This document shows, one piece after another, positions 26,460 to 35,631 of a stretch of 64,000 nt of DNA. This DNA comes from Flavobacterium sp. H122 (GTDB taxonomy: Bacteria; Bacteroidota; Bacteroidia; Flavobacteriales; Flavobacteriaceae): contig NZ_SJZD01000004.1 of the NCBI RefSeq assembly GCF_004959765.1, forward strand, positions 46,424 to 110,423. Direction: 5' to 3'. Position 1 is the stretch's first letter. Each line of letters begins with the position of its first letter. Both the position numbers and the translations under genes were made by a program. The notes under the pieces were generated by a model. The model did not search any database, was not told the origin of the DNA, and saw nothing but the letters and a program-made list of their open reading frames with translations.

Positions 26460-27281
26460 TTGATAACAGAACAACATCATTATAATTTTCAGGTACAATT
26501 GCTGATAACACTGATTACCTTATTTGTTTTGGCTTTTGTAATTTTCTTTGCTATCACTTTTATAAGCCGTTATAAAAAAATTAAAAAAACAGAACTTAAA
26601 ACCAGCTATCATAAAATAGTAGATGAAATATTATTCAAAATACTATTTGATGAAAACACAACTGTAGAAAGTGCTTCAGATTATTTCAAAGCTGAAGTCA
26701 TTCCAACTAAACTGATTAAAAAAATAAGCATCAAATCTATAAATGCATTGCATAGAAATTATAGCGGTGAATTGAAAAAAAAGTTAGAGGAATTTTACAT
26801 TAAAAGTGATTTGGTCAACTATTCATTAAAAAAAATCGACTCTTTAAATTGGGCAAAAATTGTGGAAAGTATCAGGGATTTATCCAACTTAAATTATCAA
26901 CCTTCTTTTGATAAAATTTATGAAAAACTAAATCATTCTAAAGAAATTGTTCAGAAAGAAGCTTTTATAGGAGTCATTTTATTAAAGGGACTTGACCAAT
27001 TGATACAATTAAAAGATAGTAAAATTTATCTTGACGATTGGACTCAGAGTAATATTTTGTTTGTCGTAAAAAGAAATCAGATGACCATCCCTGATAACAT
27101 TGAAGCATTGTTAAAAAGTAAAAATGAAACCATTGTTTTATTAGGAGCAAGACTTATAGAATATTTTCAATTACGACAATATACCCCATTGTTAGAACAA
27201 ACAATATCAAATAATAAACTAACTGAATCAAAAGTAAAACTTCATGTAATTTTACTGCGATTGCAACACATACATTTTTAA
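26460..27281 (+). CDS. Membrane-anchored HEAT-like repeat protein
   Basis: The likely start is a TTG at 26460, since no ATG precedes the membrane helix (LLITLITLFVLAFVIFFAITF, about residues 14-35). The remaining 235 residues are helical, with spaced helix pairs such as KEIVQKEAFIGVILLKGL and ETIVLLGARLIEYFQL that resemble HEAT repeats. It has no enzyme motif. Two base pairs separate it from the glycosyltransferase, so it probably scaffolds or regulates that enzyme at the inner membrane. Confidence 0.65.
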   Translation: MITEQHHYNFQVQLLITLITLFVLAFVIFFAITFISRYKKIKKTELKTSYHKIVDEILFKILFDENTTVESASDYFKAEVIPTKLIKKISIKSINALHRNYSGELKKKLEEFYIKSDLVNYSLKKIDSLNWAKIVESIRDLSNLNYQPSFDKIYEKLNHSKEIVQKEAFIGVILLKGLDQLIQLKDSKIYLDDWTQSNILFVVKRNQMTIPDNIEALLKSKNETIVLLGARLIEYFQLRQYTPLLEQTISNNKLTESKVKLHVILLRLQHIHF

Positions 27282-27283
27282 TC

Positions 27284-28717
27284 ATGACAGGCAATAATTG
27301 GTTAGATACGGGAATTCAAATTTTCAATTATCTTATTCTAGGTTTCGCCGTTTCGGTTATGTTTTCCTATGTGGTTTTGGCACTTATATCTGCTTTTGCA
27401 CTAAAATCATATCATAAACAAAATCGATTTGTAAATTATAATGCACTGATAGCCTTGCCTGATGCACCTTCGGTATCGTTAATAGCGCCAGCTTATAACG
27501 AAGGAATGACAATTAAAGAAAATGTAAACTCACTGCTTTCCATCAACTATAATAATTTTGAAGTAATTGTTGTAAATGATGGAAGCAAAGATGCTTCAAT
27601 TCCAATTCTCATTGAAGCATTTGAACTTGTTGAAGTTGAAAAAAATTATAATGGACAAATTCCAACCAAAGAAGTAAAAGCAATTTATAAATCTAAAAAC
27701 CCTTCTTTCTCAAAACTTGTTGTAGTTGACAAATTTAACGGCGGAAAAGCCGATGCCTTAAACACAGGAATTAATATATCTAAAATGCCTTATATAGTTT
27801 GCATTGATGTAGATTGTATTATGGACAAAGATGTTTTGTTAAAATTAGCAAAACCATTTTTAGAAGAACCAGAAAAAAGAATTATTGCAACAGGTGGAGT
27901 GGTTAGAATTGCTAATTCTTGTGTGATTAAATCCGGTAAACTGATTAAAGTAAACGCTCCTGATAATTGGGTAGCACGAATTCAGGTATTGGAATATTTA
28001 AGAGCATTTCTTTTAGGAAGAATGGCTTGGGCAAAACTTGATGGTCTTTTGTTAATTAGTGGTGCTTTTGGTATGTTTGACCGGGATATTGTCATAAAAG
28101 CCGGCGGATATAATACGAAAACTGTTGGAGAAGATATGGAACTCGTAATCAGAATGCGTCGGTACATGATTGACAATAAGTTGGATTATTCCGTACAATA
28201 CATTCCGGATCCATTGTGTTGGACCGAAGCTCCTGAAAGCTACGAAATACTACGAAAACAAAGAAGCCGATGGACACGGGGAACCATGGAAACCCTATGG
28301 ATTCACAAAAAAATGTTTCTAAATCCTAAATATAAAATGATAGGTTTAGTAAGCTATCCTTATTGGTTACTTTATGAATATCTGGCACCAATAATTGAAT
28401 GTTTGGGACTAATGATAACCGTTTTGTTTATCTGTTTAGGAATAGTAAGCTGGAAATTCTTTACCTTGCTCTTTTTGCTTGTTTATACTTTTGCGGTAAT
28501 GTTTTCAATGCTGGCTATCTATACTGAAGAAGCCACTTTCAGGCGATATACCGAGTTTAAAGACTTACGAAAGCTTGTTTTTATTGCTTTTCTTGAACCC
28601 ATTATATTTCATCCATTTACCATTTATGCAGCCATAAGAGGCAATTGGGAAAAAATAAAAGGAAATAAAGGCTGGGGAGAAATGACCCGAAAAGGTTTTA
28701 GCAAACCTGCAGGTTAA
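27284..28717 (+). CDS. Processive family 2 glycosyltransferase, PgaC/BcsA-like
   Basis: This 477-residue membrane enzyme has an N-terminal helix, a GT-A domain with VSLIAPAYNEG, VVNDGSKD (first Asp), CIDVDCIMD (DxD-like), the acceptor motif GEDMELVIRM and QRSRWTRGT (QxxRW of processive synthases), then three or four C-terminal membrane helices. Such enzymes build beta-linked chains like poly-GlcNAc, cellulose or hyaluronan and extrude them through the inner membrane. There is no PilZ domain, so any c-di-GMP control would need another protein. It ends the kinase-receiver-YaiO-HEAT cluster. The product sugar cannot be told from sequence. Confidence 0.9.
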   Translation: MTGNNWLDTGIQIFNYLILGFAVSVMFSYVVLALISAFALKSYHKQNRFVNYNALIALPDAPSVSLIAPAYNEGMTIKENVNSLLSINYNNFEVIVVNDGSKDASIPILIEAFELVEVEKNYNGQIPTKEVKAIYKSKNPSFSKLVVVDKFNGGKADALNTGINISKMPYIVCIDVDCIMDKDVLLKLAKPFLEEPEKRIIATGGVVRIANSCVIKSGKLIKVNAPDNWVARIQVLEYLRAFLLGRMAWAKLDGLLLISGAFGMFDRDIVIKAGGYNTKTVGEDMELVIRMRRYMIDNKLDYSVQYIPDPLCWTEAPESYEILRKQRSRWTRGTMETLWIHKKMFLNPKYKMIGLVSYPYWLLYEYLAPIIECLGLMITVLFICLGIVSWKFFTLLFLLVYTFAVMFSMLAIYTEEATFRRYTEFKDLRKLVFIAFLEPIIFHPFTIYAAIRGNWEKIKGNKGWGEMTRKGFSKPAG

Positions 28718-28720
28718 AAA

Positions 28721-28750
28721 AAATCCTGAAGTTAAGCTTCAGGATTTTTT
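28721..28750. terminator. Bidirectional terminator
   Basis: AAATCCTGAAG (28721-28731) pairs perfectly with CTTCAGGATTT (28737-28747), with an A run before it and a T run after it. It separates the glycosyltransferase gene from the convergent rho gene. Confidence 0.92.
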
Positions 28751-28757
28751 ATATAAT

Positions 28758-30473
28758 TTAATCATTCATTGAAATAAGGAATTCTTCATTATTTCTGGTT
28801 TTCTTGAATCGGTCATTAATGAATTCCATCGCTTCCACAGGATTCATATCCGCCAGATATTTACGCATAATCCACATACGCTGGATTGTTTTTTCGTCTA
28901 ATAATAAATCATCACGACGCGTACTTGACGATGTCAAATCAACTGAAGGGAAAATACGGCGATTGGCAATTTTACGATCCAATTGAAGCTCCATATTACC
29001 TGTTCCTTTGAACTCTTCAAAGATAACTTCGTCCATTTTAGAACCTGTTTCTGTCAATGCAGTAGCAATAATACTTAATGAACCACCATTTTCCACATTA
29101 CGTGCCGCTCCAAAGAAACGTTTGGGTTTTTGTAACGCATTTGCATCAACTCCACCACTCAAAACCTTTCCTGATGCCGGTTGTACCGTATTGTAAGCTC
29201 TTGCCAAACGTGTAATTGAGTCTAATAAGATAACCACATCATGACCACATTCCACCAAACGTTTAGCTTTTTCTAAAACTATATTGGCAATTTTTACGTG
29301 TTCCTGTGGCTCTCTGTCAAAAGTAGACGCTACCACTTCCCCACGCACACTGCGCTGCATATCTGTAACCTCTTCCGGACGTTCATCAATTAGTAAAACC
29401 AACAAATAAACCTCTGGATGGTTCGCTGCAATAGCATTTGCAATATCCTTCAACAACATGGTTTTACCCGTTTTAGGCTGTGCTACAATCATACCCCGCT
29501 GTCCTTTACCAATTGGCGAAAACAAATCGATGATACGTGTAGATATTGAACTTCCTTTTTCAGCCAACTTGAATTTTTCCGTTGGAAAAACCGGTGTTAA
29601 GTGATCAAAAGAAACACGGTCGCGAACCACTTGAGGATCATGTCCGTTAATTTTTAAAACCTTAACCAATGGAAAGTATTTCTCACCTTCTTTTGGCGGA
29701 CGGACAACACCTTTTACTGTATCTCCCGTCTTCAGTCCAAACAAACGAATTTGTGAAGTTGACAGATAAATATCATCCGGAGAAGCCAAATAATTATAAT
29801 CGGAAGAACGCAAGAAACCATATCCGTCAGGCATCATTTCAAGTACACCTTCACTTTCTATAATTCCTTCAAACTCATAATCCGGTTCGCGGAAATTTGT
29901 AGTTTTCTTAAACTTGTTATTTCGGTTATTGTTGTTTTGCTGAGGAGTTTCAGCTTCCTGGGGAGTCGTAATTTCTTCGTTAGATGGAACTGTTGATACT
30001 TCCTGGCTTATTTCTGAAACAGTTTCGGTAGTGTTTTTAGGTTCATCAACTACTGGAACATCCTCTTTTTTGTTTTTTTGAAACTTAGGATTTTTTTGAT
30101 TTTTTACAGGCTTATTTGTCTGCTCCTTAACTTCTTTAACAGGAACTTCTTTAACTGGTTTTACCTTCTTTTCCTGAGTATTTTCATTTTCAACAAAAGC
30201 CATTGCCTGTTGAACATTTTCAATTTTTGGAGCTGCTTGAGCAGATTCAACTGCTTCAGCTTCTTTAGTTATTCTTGCTCTCTTAGGCTTGGGAGCATCT
30301 ATTGTACTATTTGCTTCAGAAGCTATTTTTTCTGGATTTGCTGCTTGAAAATCAAGAATCTGATAAACTAATTCCTCTTTCTTAAGGGTCTTAAAATTTT
30401 TAATTTTAGCCGCTTTAGCAATTTCCTGCAGCTCATTGAGCTTCATTTCTTTTAAAACAGAAATATCAAACAT
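28758..30473 (-). CDS. rho: Transcription termination factor Rho with a long disordered N-terminal insertion
   Basis: This 571-residue protein is about 150 residues longer than E. coli Rho. Residues 1-45 are the Rho N-terminal SAP-like domain ([18 protein letters not shown]). About 45-195 is a low-complexity K, E, P, V, Q and N-rich insertion. The RNA-binding CSD follows ([15 protein letters not shown]), then the ATPase with [13 protein letters not shown] (Walker A), [26 protein letters not shown] (Walker B and nearby), and the [21 protein letters not shown] loop. It is a hexameric RNA/DNA helicase that ends transcription. Bacteroidota Rho proteins commonly carry such insertions, some of which promote phase separation. 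Confidence 0.97.
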   Translation of the reverse strand: MFDISVLKEMKLNELQEIAKAAKIKNFKTLKKEELVYQILDFQAANPEKIASEANSTIDAPKPKRARITKEAEAVESAQAAPKIENVQQAMAFVENENTQEKKVKPVKEVPVKEVKEQTNKPVKNQKNPKFQKNKKEDVPVVDEPKNTTETVSEISQEVSTVPSNEEITTPQEAETPQQNNNNRNNKFKKTTNFREPDYEFEGIIESEGVLEMMPDGYGFLRSSDYNYLASPDDIYLSTSQIRLFGLKTGDTVKGVVRPPKEGEKYFPLVKVLKINGHDPQVVRDRVSFDHLTPVFPTEKFKLAEKGSSISTRIIDLFSPIGKGQRGMIVAQPKTGKTMLLKDIANAIAANHPEVYLLVLLIDERPEEVTDMQRSVRGEVVASTFDREPQEHVKIANIVLEKAKRLVECGHDVVILLDSITRLARAYNTVQPASGKVLSGGVDANALQKPKRFFGAARNVENGGSLSIIATALTETGSKMDEVIFEEFKGTGNMELQLDRKIANRRIFPSVDLTSSSTRRDDLLLDEKTIQRMWIMRKYLADMNPVEAMEFINDRFKKTRNNEEFLISMND

Positions 30474-30625
30474 AAAGTGATGTTAGATTAAAATAATTGG
30501 GATTTAAAAATGTGTTGTGATTTTTCTTGAAACTTATGTTCCGAAGTATGAAGTGCTTACGGATTGTTTATGCAATATTACAAATTTTTATTGATGAAAC
30601 AATAGTTTTTTAAAAAAAGAAAATA

Positions 30626-30633
30626 TATTTTTG
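30626..30633 (+). promoter_or_regulatory. -7 element TATTTTTG
   Basis: Matches TAnnTTTG, 18 bp before the ATG at 30652. Its position also argues against a GTG start at 30631, which lies inside it. Confidence 0.5.
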
Positions 30634-30651
30634 TGCCTCAATGCTGAAAAG

Positions 30652-31059
30652 ATGATTCAAAGAATACAAAGTATATATTTAGCCTTGGCTTTTGTTGTAA
30701 TGGCAGTACTGCCGTTTGTATTCCCTTTATGGAATGAAAACAATAAAGAAGTTTACTTTATGACAAACATTCTTTATACAGTATTTTTCGGTTTAAGTAC
30801 ATCTTTAGCTGTGCTGAGCCTTTTATCGTTTAAAAAAAGACAAAATCAATTTGTGTTAAACAGATTGAACATAATATTAAACTTAATTTTACTAGGATTA
30901 TTTGTGTATCGTACACTAAGCATATCTGGAGGAGCAAACGCTCCGGAGAAGGGTATTGGGATGTTTCTTCCTATTGCAACTATCTTACTGTTGGTTTTAG
31001 CCAACAGAGCCATCAAGAAGGACGAAGATCTCGTAAAATCTGTGGATCGATTACGGTAA
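30652..31059 (+). CDS. DUF4293 family membrane protein
   Basis: The start at 30652 (MIQRIQSIYLALAFVVMAVLP) matches the conserved opening of DUF4293 proteins of Bacteroidota. At 135 residues it has four hydrophobic helices (about 5-25, 45-65, 75-95, 105-125) and a basic C-terminus (NRAIKKDEDLVKSVDRLR). Its function is unknown. It is divergent from rho, a pairing I believe is frequent in the phylum, and ends in its own terminator. Confidence 0.8.
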   Translation: MIQRIQSIYLALAFVVMAVLPFVFPLWNENNKEVYFMTNILYTVFFGLSTSLAVLSLLSFKKRQNQFVLNRLNIILNLILLGLFVYRTLSISGGANAPEKGIGMFLPIATILLLVLANRAIKKDEDLVKSVDRLR

Positions 31060-31088
31060 ACCTATCATCTTAGTTTATTAGTGCGACG

Positions 31089-31117
31089 AATCCCGAGTTA
31101 ACAGCTCGGGATTTTTT
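31089..31117 (+). terminator. Rho-independent terminator
   Basis: AATCCCGAG (31089-31097) pairs with CTCGGGATT (31105-31113), followed by a T run. Confidence 0.93.
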
Positions 31118-31237
31118 TATTCATTTTTTGAAGATTTCTTAATTTTCCTCACTAAATTTGGTGATATAAAAATCACTATTTTAGTGTATTTGATGTAAAA
31201 ATTAAATATTCTACATTTGAATTTTAATGCTGAAGAT

Positions 31238-31903
31238 ATGGAAACCAAAATTAAAATTCACCTTGCCGACGATCATCAAGTTCTAATTGACGGAATGTTA
31301 GCCGTTTTGAAAACAAATCCAAATTACGAAGTTGTAGGCTTTTCTCTAAACGGCGAAAACCTTGTTGAAAGAGTTGCCCGCAATGATGCTCATATATTGG
31401 TAATGGATATAAATATGCCTGAAAAAGACGGTATTCAGGTATTACGAGAGTTTAATGAAAAAGGATTTACATGTAAAGTAATTGTTTTATCAAGTTATGA
31501 CGATCCCAAACTTATTCAGGAAGTTATAAAATTAGGTGCCAGCGGTTATTTGACAAAACAATGTGCCGGCGAACATATCATGGATGCTATCAATACAGTT
31601 GTTCTTGGCCAACAGTATTTTTCCGAAGCGGTAAAAGACAAAATTTTCGAATTGCTTACCGATACAAAACAAAGTACTTCACTTTCCACAGAGGAAATGA
31701 TTGCCAGCATTACTGATAGAGAACTGGAAATATTAAACTATATCTGTGAGGAAAAAAGCGGAAAAGATATTAGTGAAATTCTAAAAATAAGCCCCAACAC
31801 AGTTGAAACCCACCGAAAAAATCTAATGAAAAAATTAAATGTAAAATCAACTGTAGGGCTGGTTATGTTTGCTACAAAAAACAATCTTTTACAAATAAAT
31901 TAA
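31238..31903 (+). CDS. NarL/LuxR-type response regulator
   Basis: The start at 31238 (METKIKIHLADDHQVL) gives 221 residues; an upstream TTG at 31217 is less likely. The receiver domain has the ADDH acidic pocket and phosphoacceptor Asp57 in VMDINMPEKDG. The C-terminal LuxR-type HTH has ITDRELEILNYICEEKSGKDISEIL and SPNTVETHRKNLMKKL. It should bind DNA when phosphorylated. Its partner is most likely the NarX/DesK-type kinase encoded two genes downstream. Confidence 0.93.
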   Translation: METKIKIHLADDHQVLIDGMLAVLKTNPNYEVVGFSLNGENLVERVARNDAHILVMDINMPEKDGIQVLREFNEKGFTCKVIVLSSYDDPKLIQEVIKLGASGYLTKQCAGEHIMDAINTVVLGQQYFSEAVKDKIFELLTDTKQSTSLSTEEMIASITDRELEILNYICEEKSGKDISEILKISPNTVETHRKNLMKKLNVKSTVGLVMFATKNNLLQIN

Positions 31904-31933
31904 ACCCTTATTATAACACTAAATCCAAAAACT

Positions 31934-32218
31934 ATGGCAAACTTTCCTATGATTGGCAACTATTCTGCCACCAAATTAAACTCAACTCAGTTTACTATTA
32001 CATTTCAATACCCCGAAAATTGTTATTTTGAAATTTCAACTGTCAATAATAGCTATGTTGTTAAAATCTATTTAAACCCTGGAGAATCTACTCCCTCAAC
32101 AACATATAAAAATCATAACTTCAATGCAAACATTATAAATAATGTAATGAGCACTAAATTTGAACAATACCTAACTGATTCCACTATAAAAAAACCCAAC
32201 ATTACCAGTAATGAATAA
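31934..32218 (+). CDS. Small protein of unknown function between regulator and kinase
   Basis: This 94-residue protein has no signal peptide or membrane segment. It is beta-rich with many N, T, S and Y residues (GNYSATKLNSTQFTITFQYPENCYFEI). Its stop overlaps the start of the kinase gene by 8 bp, so translation of the kinase is probably coupled to it. I recognise no family; it may be a sensory accessory protein or simply a linked small gene. Confidence 0.6.
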   Translation: MANFPMIGNYSATKLNSTQFTITFQYPENCYFEISTVNNSYVVKIYLNPGESTPSTTYKNHNFNANIINNVMSTKFEQYLTDSTIKKPNITSNE

Positions 32219-33959
32219 AAGCTGGTATATAATATTTTTAATGTTTAACAATTTCTGTTTTTGCTTGACAAAAAATCAAGTAAAAACAGATTCTATTAGT
32301 TATTATATTAGCATAAAAAAACCATTAAAAGCACTTTCTTACACGAAGAAAAAATCCAATTATCTTCTAGATTTAAAAAAATATGATGGCTATTGCTCAA
32401 TCATGCATCAACGTGCCCAATTATTTGAAGATTTGAATGATAGAGAAAATGCCATAAAAACATTACTCGAATATTCTAAAATTGCTGACAAATATAATTT
32501 AACAAACCATATATTAAATTATAATCGAAAATTAGCAAATTTATATATTTCATCATTAAATTTTAGTAATGCCAAAAAGTATTTGTATACTTCAAAAAAA
32601 ATTGCATTAAAAAGTAATGATATTGAAAAACTAATTGAAGTTTATCAGGCTTTTTTTAGGTATCACAAACAAATTGATTCTGATAGCTTGGATTTTTATT
32701 ACAAAAAACATGCTGAATTATCCTCTAAATCAAAAAATGTATCTGACATTATCACTTATCATGATAATGCATTATATGTCTACACTGAAAAAAAAGATTT
32801 CATAAAAGCTAAATTTCACATAGAAAAAGCAATTGAACTAGCAAGAAAATACAACTTACGAAAATTTCTTGTAACAGAAACAAGCAATTATGGTGCTTAT
32901 CTTATTTATGTCAAAAAATACAAAGAAGCCATTAAACTCTATAAAGAATCATTAAAAGATTTCAAAGACGGTGAATTTATAAACGTTAAAGCTAGTTCAT
33001 TATTGAACCTCTCCTATTCATATGAAATGATTGGTGATTACAAAAATGCCATGTTTTATAACAATAAATATTTAGAAATTTATGATGAAATTATGAGTGG
33101 CCGACTGGAGCAAAGCACTCAGGAAATCGAAACCAAGTATCAGGTTGAAAAAGCAGAAGAAGAATTTAAAAATAAAACCCAAGCCATTCTATACAAGCAA
33201 AAAAGAAACCAAAAAATCATTTATTTAATGGCAGCTTTGTTTATACTGCTGGGTGGTATTTCCTATTTCTTTTACCAAAACCTAAGACTTAAACAGTATA
33301 ATAAGCTTAAGGATATAAATAGTGACCTGCAAGGAAAAATAATCAGTGCCACTATTGATGGTCAGGAGCAGGAACGTGTAAAAATATCAGAGATATTACA
33401 TGATAGTGTAAGTGCCACATTATCATCTGTCGGACTGCATCTTTCAGCTTTTGAGAGTTCTTTAAATGAAGAACAAAGAGAAGATTTAAAAAAAACACGC
33501 TCTTTGCTCAAACAGGCACATGATAAAGTAAGGGATTTATCACATGAACTGGTACCGCCTTTGTTAGTTAAATTCGGGCTTCAGTTTGCATTGAGAGATT
33601 TATGTGAAAATCATTCCAATTCAATCATCAAATTCTTTTTTTCATCTGAATTGCCAAATACAAAAAAATTCAAACACGATTTTGAGATTAAAATATATTA
33701 TATAGTTTCAGAACTATTCAACAATGCTATCAAACATTCTAAAGCAACTGAAGTCTATTTAAACCTTCATGAAGATAACAGAAAGAGACTCGTGATTTTT
33801 GTACAGGATAATGGTAAAGGTTTTAATACCAAAGAAACGCAGTTAGGTTTTGGATTAACTCAGATAAAAGCCCGTGTTAAAAATATGAAAGGAAATTTAA
33901 TAATTGATTCCGAAGAAAATGCCGGAACTAAAATTACTATTGAACTTCCCCACTCGTAA
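32211..33959 (+). CDS. TPR-containing sensor histidine kinase, NarX/DesK (HisKA_3) type
   Basis: This 582-residue protein has a signal-like first helix (WYIIFLMFNNFCFCL), then about 280 residues of TPR-like helix pairs facing the periplasm (KYKEAIKLYKESLKDF), a transmembrane helix (IIYLMAALFILLGGISYFFY, about residues 337-356), a coiled coil and the kinase core. His397 in EILHDSVSATLSS is the HisKA_3 phosphoacceptor. The ATPase domain has FNNAIKHS, FVQDNGKGFN and LGFGLTQIKARV. It presumably senses an envelope signal through the TPR part and phosphorylates the LuxR-type regulator upstream. Confidence 0.92.
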   Translation: MNKSWYIIFLMFNNFCFCLTKNQVKTDSISYYISIKKPLKALSYTKKKSNYLLDLKKYDGYCSIMHQRAQLFEDLNDRENAIKTLLEYSKIADKYNLTNHILNYNRKLANLYISSLNFSNAKKYLYTSKKIALKSNDIEKLIEVYQAFFRYHKQIDSDSLDFYYKKHAELSSKSKNVSDIITYHDNALYVYTEKKDFIKAKFHIEKAIELARKYNLRKFLVTETSNYGAYLIYVKKYKEAIKLYKESLKDFKDGEFINVKASSLLNLSYSYEMIGDYKNAMFYNNKYLEIYDEIMSGRLEQSTQEIETKYQVEKAEEEFKNKTQAILYKQKRNQKIIYLMAALFILLGGISYFFYQNLRLKQYNKLKDINSDLQGKIISATIDGQEQERVKISEILHDSVSATLSSVGLHLSAFESSLNEEQREDLKKTRSLLKQAHDKVRDLSHELVPPLLVKFGLQFALRDLCENHSNSIIKFFFSSELPNTKKFKHDFEIKIYYIVSELFNNAIKHSKATEVYLNLHEDNRKRLVIFVQDNGKGFNTKETQLGFGLTQIKARVKNMKGNLIIDSEENAGTKITIELPHS

Positions 33960-34460
33960 CTACTTTTTACCTAACTCAACTATTTCAAGATCTTTTATCT
34001 TATCACCCTCTATTACAAACCTTAGCATAGTTCTTACCTGATGAAAACCACTTTTCCCTGCCGCACCGGGATTCATATGGAGCAAATTAAGTGTTTTGTC
34101 AAATTGCACTTTAAGAATATGTGAATGTCCGCAAATAAATAATTTAGGTGGATTTTTTTTAATCTCTTCCCTGATATCCTGATTATATTTTCCGGGATAA
34201 CCTCCAATGTGCGTAATCCATACATCAACTTCTTCACACATAAATCGGTTATGCAAAGGAAATTCCAATCTAGCTTCTGCCCCATCAATATTGCCAAAAA
34301 CAGCTTTTAAAAGCTTAATTTTCTTAATCGTGTCAGTTACTTCAAGATTGCCAATATCACCGGCATGCCATACTTCATCCGCCCATGAAACATGCTTCAA
34401 AATTACTTCGTCAATATGACCATGGGTATCTGATAAAAGGAGAATTTTTTTCAATTTCAA
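33960..34460 (-). CDS. YfcE/MJ0936-type metallophosphoesterase
   Basis: This protein of about 166 residues has the calcineurin-like metal-site motifs in order: SDTHGH, HAGDIGN, FGNID, THIGG and GHSHI. Length and layout match YfcE-type phosphodiesterases. The start is a TTG, at 34460 or 34454; the TTG at 34475 lies inside the -7 element of this gene's own promoter (34473-34480) and would not be transcribed. It is convergent with the kinase gene, whose stop is adjacent at 33959, and divergent from the cysteine desulfurase gene. The natural substrate is unknown. Confidence 0.87.
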   Translation of the reverse strand: MKLKKILLLSDTHGHIDEVILKHVSWADEVWHAGDIGNLEVTDTIKKIKLLKAVFGNIDGAEARLEFPLHNRFMCEEVDVWITHIGGYPGKYNQDIREEIKKNPPKLFICGHSHILKVQFDKTLNLLHMNPGAAGKSGFHQVRTMLRFVIEGDKIKDLEIVELGKK

Positions 34461-34472
34461 ACATTTTGCATT

Positions 34473-34480
34473 CAAAGATA
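34473..34480 (-). promoter_or_regulatory. -7 element TATCTTTG for the phosphodiesterase
   Basis: Minus-strand TAnnTTTG match just upstream of the TTG start candidates at 34460 and 34454. It lies 10 bp from the opposing -7 element at 34490, so the two promoters overlap and may compete. Confidence 0.5.
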
Positions 34481-34489
34481 TAAAATTGC

Positions 34490-34497
34490 TAAATTTG
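34490..34497 (+). promoter_or_regulatory. -7 element TAAATTTG for the cysteine desulfurase
   Basis: Plus-strand TAnnTTTG match only 6 bp before the ATG at 34504, implying a leaderless or nearly leaderless message. Confidence 0.5.
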
Positions 34498-34503
34498 AAC
34501 TAT

Positions 34504-35631
34504 ATGAAACAAGTTTATTTAGACAACGCCTCTACAACGCAATTGCGTCCGGAAGTCATCACTGAAATGACAAAAGTGTTGAGTGAAAATTTTGGAAATC
34601 CTTCTTCATCCCATAATTTTGGAAGAGAAGCAAAAAACGTAATAGAATTAGCACGAAAAAGTATCGCTAAAAATCTTAATTGCAATGCACAGGAAATTGT
34701 TTTTACTTCTTGCGCTACTGAAGCCAATAATTTTATTCTCCGTTCCAGTATTCAAAATTTAGGTGTAAAAAGGATCATTACATCAAAAATTGAGCATCAT
34801 GCAGTATTGCATACTGTTGAAATTCTTCAGAAAGAATATAATATTGACGTTGATTATGTTTCAATCACAAAATCAGGCACAATAAATTATGATGATTTAG
34901 AAGATCTATTAAACCAAGACAAAAAAACACTGGTTTCATTAATGCACGTCAACAATGAAATTGGTACTGTCTTACAACTTGAAAAAGTTGCCGAATTATG
35001 TAAAAGCAATAATGCTTATTTTCATACAGATGCCGTTCAGGGAGTTGGAAAATCAAAAATAGACTTAAGCCAATTGTCAATTGATTTTTTAGTAGCCAGT
35101 GCCCATAAATTTCATGGTCCGAAAGGCATTGGAATTGCTTTCATAAGAAAAAACATTGTGCTCCAGCCTATTATTTTTGGTGGTGAACAGGAAAAAGGAT
35201 TACGTGCCGGAACCGAAAGTGTTCACAATATAGCTGGAATGGCTAGAGCTTTAGAAATTTCACTGGATAACTTAGAGGATGAAAAAAAACACATCCAGGA
35301 ACTAAAAAACTATCTTGTTGAAAAATTACAAATAGAATTTCCAGAATGCATTTTTGCCGGAACCCCGGAGGAAACACAGTATAACATTATTAATGTAATT
35401 TTTCCATTTGATGATAATAAATCGGGTATGATTGTGTTTCTAATGGATATGAATGGAATAGCTATCTCAAGAGGAAGTGCCTGTCAGTCAGGAAGTTCAA
35501 AACCATCACATGTACTTGAAGCCTTTATCGACAAAGAATATTTAATGAAGCCAAATATGCGGATTTCTTTTTCGCATTACAACACAACAGATGATGTGGA
35601 TTCTTTACTTCAAGCTCTAAAAAAAATATAA
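34504..35631 (+). CDS. Cysteine desulfurase, NifS/IscS-like
   Basis: The start at 34504 (MKQVYLDNASTT) matches the family N-terminus and gives 375 residues. It is a PLP fold-type I enzyme: TEANNF near the cofactor site, HTDAVQGVGK (cofactor Asp and Gln), SAHKFHGPKG with PLP lysine Lys202, RAGTES, and the mobile loop RGSACQSGSSKPS with catalytic Cys327. It removes sulfur from cysteine for iron-sulfur clusters or thiolation. No iscU or other Fe-S gene is nearby, so it may serve another sulfur pathway. The next gene begins at its stop codon. Confidence 0.93.
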   Translation: MKQVYLDNASTTQLRPEVITEMTKVLSENFGNPSSSHNFGREAKNVIELARKSIAKNLNCNAQEIVFTSCATEANNFILRSSIQNLGVKRIITSKIEHHAVLHTVEILQKEYNIDVDYVSITKSGTINYDDLEDLLNQDKKTLVSLMHVNNEIGTVLQLEKVAELCKSNNAYFHTDAVQGVGKSKIDLSQLSIDFLVASAHKFHGPKGIGIAFIRKNIVLQPIIFGGEQEKGLRAGTESVHNIAGMARALEISLDNLEDEKKHIQELKNYLVEKLQIEFPECIFAGTPEETQYNIINVIFPFDDNKSGMIVFLMDMNGIAISRGSACQSGSSKPSHVLEAFIDKEYLMKPNMRISFSHYNTTDDVDSLLQALKKI

